From the NCBI GenBank assembly GCA_002454505.1, contig DKJA01000047.1, positions 1 to 27,237 of the forward strand: DNA of 27,237 bases. Direction: 5' to 3'. Every line of letters starts with the position of its first letter. Position 1 is the first letter of the stretch. The position numbers and the translations under genes were made by a program. The notes under the pieces are model-generated. The model made no database searches. It saw nothing but the letters and a program-made list of their open reading frames with translations, and had not been told where the DNA came from. Positions 24,393 to 27,237 of this stretch are shown one piece after another. The DNA is from Oxalobacteraceae bacterium UBA6704 (GTDB lineage: Bacteria; Pseudomonadota; Gammaproteobacteria; Burkholderiales; Burkholderiaceae_D).

Positions 24393-25589
24393 ATGAACGT
24401 GTACCTGAACGAATGCGGCATCGTGTGCGCGCTGGGCGACGGCGTCGCAGCGGTGCGGGCGAACCTGTTCGCCGGGCGCAGCGGCGTGCTGCCGACGGAC
24501 GCCTGTTCGCCCGGCCGCGAACTGCCGCTGGGGCAGGTGCACGCGGCGCTGCCGGCGGTGGATCACCTGCCGCCGGCGCAGCGCAGCCGCAACAACGCGA
24601 TGGCGCTGGCCGCGCTGGCGCAGATCCGGCCGGCGGTGGATGCGGCTGTGGCGCGTTACGGCGCGGGCCGGGTCGGCATTGTCATCGGCACCAGCACGTC
24701 CGGCATCGCCGAGACGGAAAAGGCGCTGCTGCACCATGCGGTGCACGGCAACCTGGGCGAAGATTTCCATTACAGCCAGCAGGAGATGGGCTCGCCCGCC
24801 GACATGCTGGCGCAGCAGCTGGGCATCGAGGGTCCGGCGTATGCGCATTCAAGCGCCTGCTCGTCCGGCGCGAAGGCGCTGGCCAGCGCGGCGCGGCTGC
24901 TCCGCATGGGCCTGTGCGATGCGGTGCTGACGGGTGGCGTCGATACGTTGTGCGCCTTCACGGTGGCCGGCTTTGCCGCGCTGGAGTCGGTCAGCGCGGC
25001 GCGCTGCAATCCGCTGAGCGCGAACCGGCACGGCATCAATATCGGCGAGGGAGCCGCGCTGTTCCTGCTGACGAAGGAAGCCGCCGCCGTGCAGCTGTGC
25101 GGCTGGGGCGAATCGTCGGACGGCCACCATATGTCGGCGCCGGATCCGTCGGGCGCCGGGGCGCGGCTGGCGATGACGCAGGCGCTGCGACGCGCCGGCC
25201 TGCAGCCGGCCGACATCGACTACGTCAACCTGCACGGCACGGCCACGCCGCAGAACGATGCGATGGAGTCGCGCGTGATCGCGGAGCTGTTCGGCTGCGA
25301 CGTGCCGGTCAGTTCGACCAAGCCGTTTACCGGGCACGCGCTGGGTGCGGCCGCGGCGATCGAAGCGGCACTGTGCTGGATCGCGCTGCAGCCGGACAAT
25401 CCGCGCGGCGAGCTGCCGCCGCATCTGTGGGACGGCGTGCCGGATACCGCGCTGCCGGCGCTGAACCTGGTGCCGCAGGGCGGTGCGCTGGGCCGGCCGC
25501 TGCGCCATGCGATGAGCAATTCGTTCGCGTTCGGCGGCTCGAACGCGGTACTGATACTGGGAGGGCAGCATGAACGCGCACACGAATAA
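24393..25589 (+). CDS. apeO: APE ketosynthase (ApeO)
   Basis: This 398-residue FabF-type ketosynthase has a complete catalytic triad: C156 in SSACSSGAKAL, H281 in NLHGTATPQND and H315 in KPFTGHALGAA. It is predicted to extend the polyene by decarboxylative condensation with malonyl-ACP, working as a heterodimer with the chain-length factor encoded first in the operon. The ATG at 24393 gives MNVYLNECGIVCALGD, matching homologues, with GGGA just upstream; the ATG at 24381 (MREDM) is possible. It overlaps the dehydratase gene by 20 bases. Confidence 0.93.
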   Translation: MNVYLNECGIVCALGDGVAAVRANLFAGRSGVLPTDACSPGRELPLGQVHAALPAVDHLPPAQRSRNNAMALAALAQIRPAVDAAVARYGAGRVGIVIGTSTSGIAETEKALLHHAVHGNLGEDFHYSQQEMGSPADMLAQQLGIEGPAYAHSSACSSGAKALASAARLLRMGLCDAVLTGGVDTLCAFTVAGFAALESVSAARCNPLSANRHGINIGEGAALFLLTKEAAAVQLCGWGESSDGHHMSAPDPSGAGARLAMTQALRRAGLQPADIDYVNLHGTATPQNDAMESRVIAELFGCDVPVSSTKPFTGHALGAAAAIEAALCWIALQPDNPRGELPPHLWDGVPDTALPALNLVPQGGALGRPLRHAMSNSFAFGGSNAVLILGGQHERAHE

Positions 25590-26043
25590 CCTGTACCCGC
25601 CGGTGGCGGACCTGCTGCCTCACTCGGGCCGCATGGTGCTGCTTGACCGCGTGGCTGCCGCCGACGACGAGAACCTGTGCGCCGAAGTGGCCATCCGCGC
25701 CGACAGCGCGTTCTGCGACGGCGCGGCGGTGGGTGCCTGGGTGGGCATCGAATACATGGCGCAGGCGATTGCCGCGCACGCGGGCTGGCTGGCCCGGCGC
25801 CGCGGCGATGCCGTGCGGGTCGGCTTCCTGCTCGGTTCGCGCAAATACGAAGCAGCCGTGCCAGCCTTTGCGGTGGGCAGCGTGCTGCAGGTGCATGCCC
25901 ACCGCGTGCTGCAGGGCGATAACGGCCTCGGTGCCTTCGAATGCCGCATCGAGCATGACGGCACGGTCGTGGCCACGGCCACGGTGACCGTGTTCCAGCC
26001 CGATAATGTCAATGAGTTTCTCAAAGGTGGAACAGCAGGATGA
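25570..26043 (+). CDS. apeP: APE hot-dog dehydratase subunit (ApeP)
   Basis: This 157-residue hot-dog protein belongs to the predicted 3-hydroxyacyl-ACP dehydratase family COG4706. It opens with LLPHSGRMVLLDRV, which resembles the FabZ N-terminus. At the FabZ active-site region it reads FCDGAAVGAWVGIEYMAQ: the Glu is kept but the His is not in its usual place. This fits a subunit that pairs with the ApeI-type dehydratase domain fused to the ligase at 14283. The ATG at 25570 has GGGAGGG upstream and lies inside the end of apeO. The gene end overlaps apeQ by ATGA. Confidence 0.9.
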   Translation: MNAHTNNLYPPVADLLPHSGRMVLLDRVAAADDENLCAEVAIRADSAFCDGAAVGAWVGIEYMAQAIAAHAGWLARRRGDAVRVGFLLGSRKYEAAVPAFAVGSVLQVHAHRVLQGDNGLGAFECRIEHDGTVVATATVTVFQPDNVNEFLKGGTAG

Positions 26044-26777
26044 ATCAGAACAAGTCCATGAGCGTGCTGGTGACGGGTTCGTCGCGCGGCATCGGCAAGG
26101 CGGTGGCGCTGCGCCTGGCACGCGACGGTTACGACGTGGTGCTGCATTGCCGCAGCCAGCGCGGTGAAGCCGATGCGGTGGCGGCGCAGATCGTCGCGAT
26201 GGGGCGCGCGGCGCGCGTGCTGCAGTTCGACGTCCGCGACCGCGCCGGCACGGCTGCGGTACTGGAAGCGGACGTTGCGGAACACGGCTGCTATTACGGC
26301 GTCGTCTGCAGCGCCGGCGTCGCGCGCGACAACGCCTTCCCGGCGATGTCCGGCGAAGACTGGGACATCGTGCTGCGCACGAACCTGGACGGCTTCTACA
26401 ATGTCCTGAATCCGCTGGTGATGCCGCTCGTGCAGCGCCGCAAACCGGGCCGCATCGTCACGCTGGCCTCCGTGTCGGGCCTGATCGGCAACCGCGGCCA
26501 GGTCAACTACAGCGCGGCCAAGGCCGGCATCATCGGCGCCACCAAGGCGCTGGCGCTGGAACTGGCCAGCCGCGCGATCACCGTCAACTGCGTGGCACCG
26601 GGCCTGATCGAGACCGAGATGGTCAACCAGGAAGTGCTCGATCACGCGCTCAAACTGATTCCTGCCGGGCGCATGGGCCAGCCGGACGAAGTCGCGCATG
26701 CGGTCTCCTTCCTGCTTTCCGAATCGGCGGGGTACATCACCCGCCAGGTGATCTCGGTCAACGGAGGCATGGTCTGA
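26040..26777 (+). CDS. apeQ: APE 3-ketoacyl-ACP reductase (ApeQ, FabG-like)
   Basis: This 245-residue short-chain dehydrogenase/reductase has the NADPH-binding TGSSRGIG (near residues 13-20) and the catalytic Y157-x3-K161 in NYSAAKAG, with a preceding SVSG serine. The C-terminal GGMV end is typical of FabG. It is predicted to reduce the beta-keto group after each extension cycle. The start overlaps the dehydratase stop as ATGA and the end overlaps the next gene as TGATG. KS-DH-KR-KS order is the classic 3' part of aryl-polyene clusters. Confidence 0.95.
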   Translation: MNQNKSMSVLVTGSSRGIGKAVALRLARDGYDVVLHCRSQRGEADAVAAQIVAMGRAARVLQFDVRDRAGTAAVLEADVAEHGCYYGVVCSAGVARDNAFPAMSGEDWDIVLRTNLDGFYNVLNPLVMPLVQRRKPGRIVTLASVSGLIGNRGQVNYSAAKAGIIGATKALALELASRAITVNCVAPGLIETEMVNQEVLDHALKLIPAGRMGQPDEVAHAVSFLLSESAGYITRQVISVNGGMV

Positions 26778-27237
26778 TGCGCGCGCCCGAACGTCGTGTG
26801 GTGGTGACCGGTGCGGCCGCGATCAGCCCGCTGGGCAATGACTGGCCGAGCATCCGCGCGCGCCTGCATGCGCGCGAAAACGCGGTGCGCTACATCCCCG
26901 GCTGGGAGGTCTTCGATGGCCTGAACACCCGCCTGGCCGCACCGGCGGAAGACTTCGAGCTGCCGCCCAACTACAACCGCAAGACCACCCGCAGCATGGG
27001 CAAGGTCGCGGTGATGTCGGTGCGCGCCACTGAGCTGGCGCTGGACGCGGCGGGCCTGCTCGGCCACCCGGTGCTGCGCAGCGGGCTGGCCGGCGTGGCC
27101 TACGGCTCGTCGTCGGGCAGCCATGAAGCGACCGCCGAGTTCGGCCGCATGCTGCACGACCACACCACCGAGGGCATCAGCGCCACCACCTACCTGAAGA
27201 TGATGAGCCACACCTCGCCGGTGAACATCGGCGTGTT
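26777..27237 (+). CDS. apeR: APE second ketosynthase (ApeR), cut by window edge
   Basis: The first 153 residues of a FabF-type ketosynthase are present, beginning MRAPERRVVVTGAAAISPLG, then KTTRSMGKVAVMSVRATELAL and GVAYGSSSGSHE. The catalytic Cys and both His lie beyond the right edge. It is distinct in sequence from apeO. In characterised systems ApeR works as a separate ketosynthase, possibly for early extension. The ATG at 26777 overlaps the reductase stop by one base (TGATG), with GGAGG nine bases upstream. The operon therefore continues past the window. Confidence 0.92.
   Translation, partial: MRAPERRVVVTGAAAISPLGNDWPSIRARLHARENAVRYIPGWEVFDGLNTRLAAPAEDFELPPNYNRKTTRSMGKVAVMSVRATELALDAAGLLGHPVLRSGLAGVAYGSSSGSHEATAEFGRMLHDHTTEGISATTYLKMMSHTSPVNIGV

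Overview
The window looks like a chromosomal segment of a high-GC betaproteobacterium, most likely Oxalobacteraceae (Massilia/Telluria/Duganella group). This is inferred from the GC-rich codon use, the bcp-phoH and alaA-hom neighbourhoods, and short intergenic palindromes of a kind I associate with Massilia genomes. No rRNA, tRNA, CRISPR array, insertion sequence or prophage gene was seen.

Left part (1-7023) is housekeeping. On the minus strand are a PIN-PhoH ATPase (cut by the left edge), a Bcp/PrxQ peroxiredoxin and a small Mth938-domain protein. On the plus strand are the alanine transaminase alaA and homoserine dehydrogenase hom. A NimR-like AraC regulator then diverges from a pyridoxamine-phosphate-oxidase-like flavoprotein.

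Middle part (7024-11272), minus strand: an envelope two-component system in the order sensor kinase, lipoprotein, sigma-54 activator, matching enterobacterial glrK-qseG-glrR. Directly downstream is a small secreted BON-domain gene. The 225-bp gap between glrR and this gene holds a textbook sigma-54 control region: a -24/-12 promoter that matches consensus (TGGCACG-N4-TTGCA), an IHF consensus site, and two TGTC-N10-GACA palindromes, the spacing known for GlrR sites. One of these lies inside the last codons of glrR. This suggests a self-contained circuit in which GlrR drives a periplasmic BON protein rather than (or as well as) a GlmY-type small RNA. It is the most interesting signal in the window.

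Right part (11697-27237, running off the edge), plus strand: an aryl-polyene (APE) pigment operon of at least 16 tightly overlapping genes. It encodes a chain-length factor, acyltransferase, two acyl carrier proteins, a membrane protein, an acyl-ACP ligase fused to a dehydratase, a glycosyltransferase, an LpxL-like acyltransferase, an aromatic amino acid ammonia lyase, a thioesterase, a LolA-like carrier, an MMPL exporter, a halogenase-like flavoprotein, a DUF3261 lipoprotein, a ketosynthase, a second dehydratase, a ketoreductase and a second ketosynthase. In the inferred pathway the lyase makes an aryl acrylate starter, which the ligase loads on an ACP. The ketosynthase/CLF, ketoreductase and dehydratases then build the polyene, and the acyl/glycosyl transferases and LolA/MMPL/lipoprotein set attach it to a lipid and move it to the outer membrane. 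A sigma-70-like promoter lies about 95 bp upstream of the first gene.
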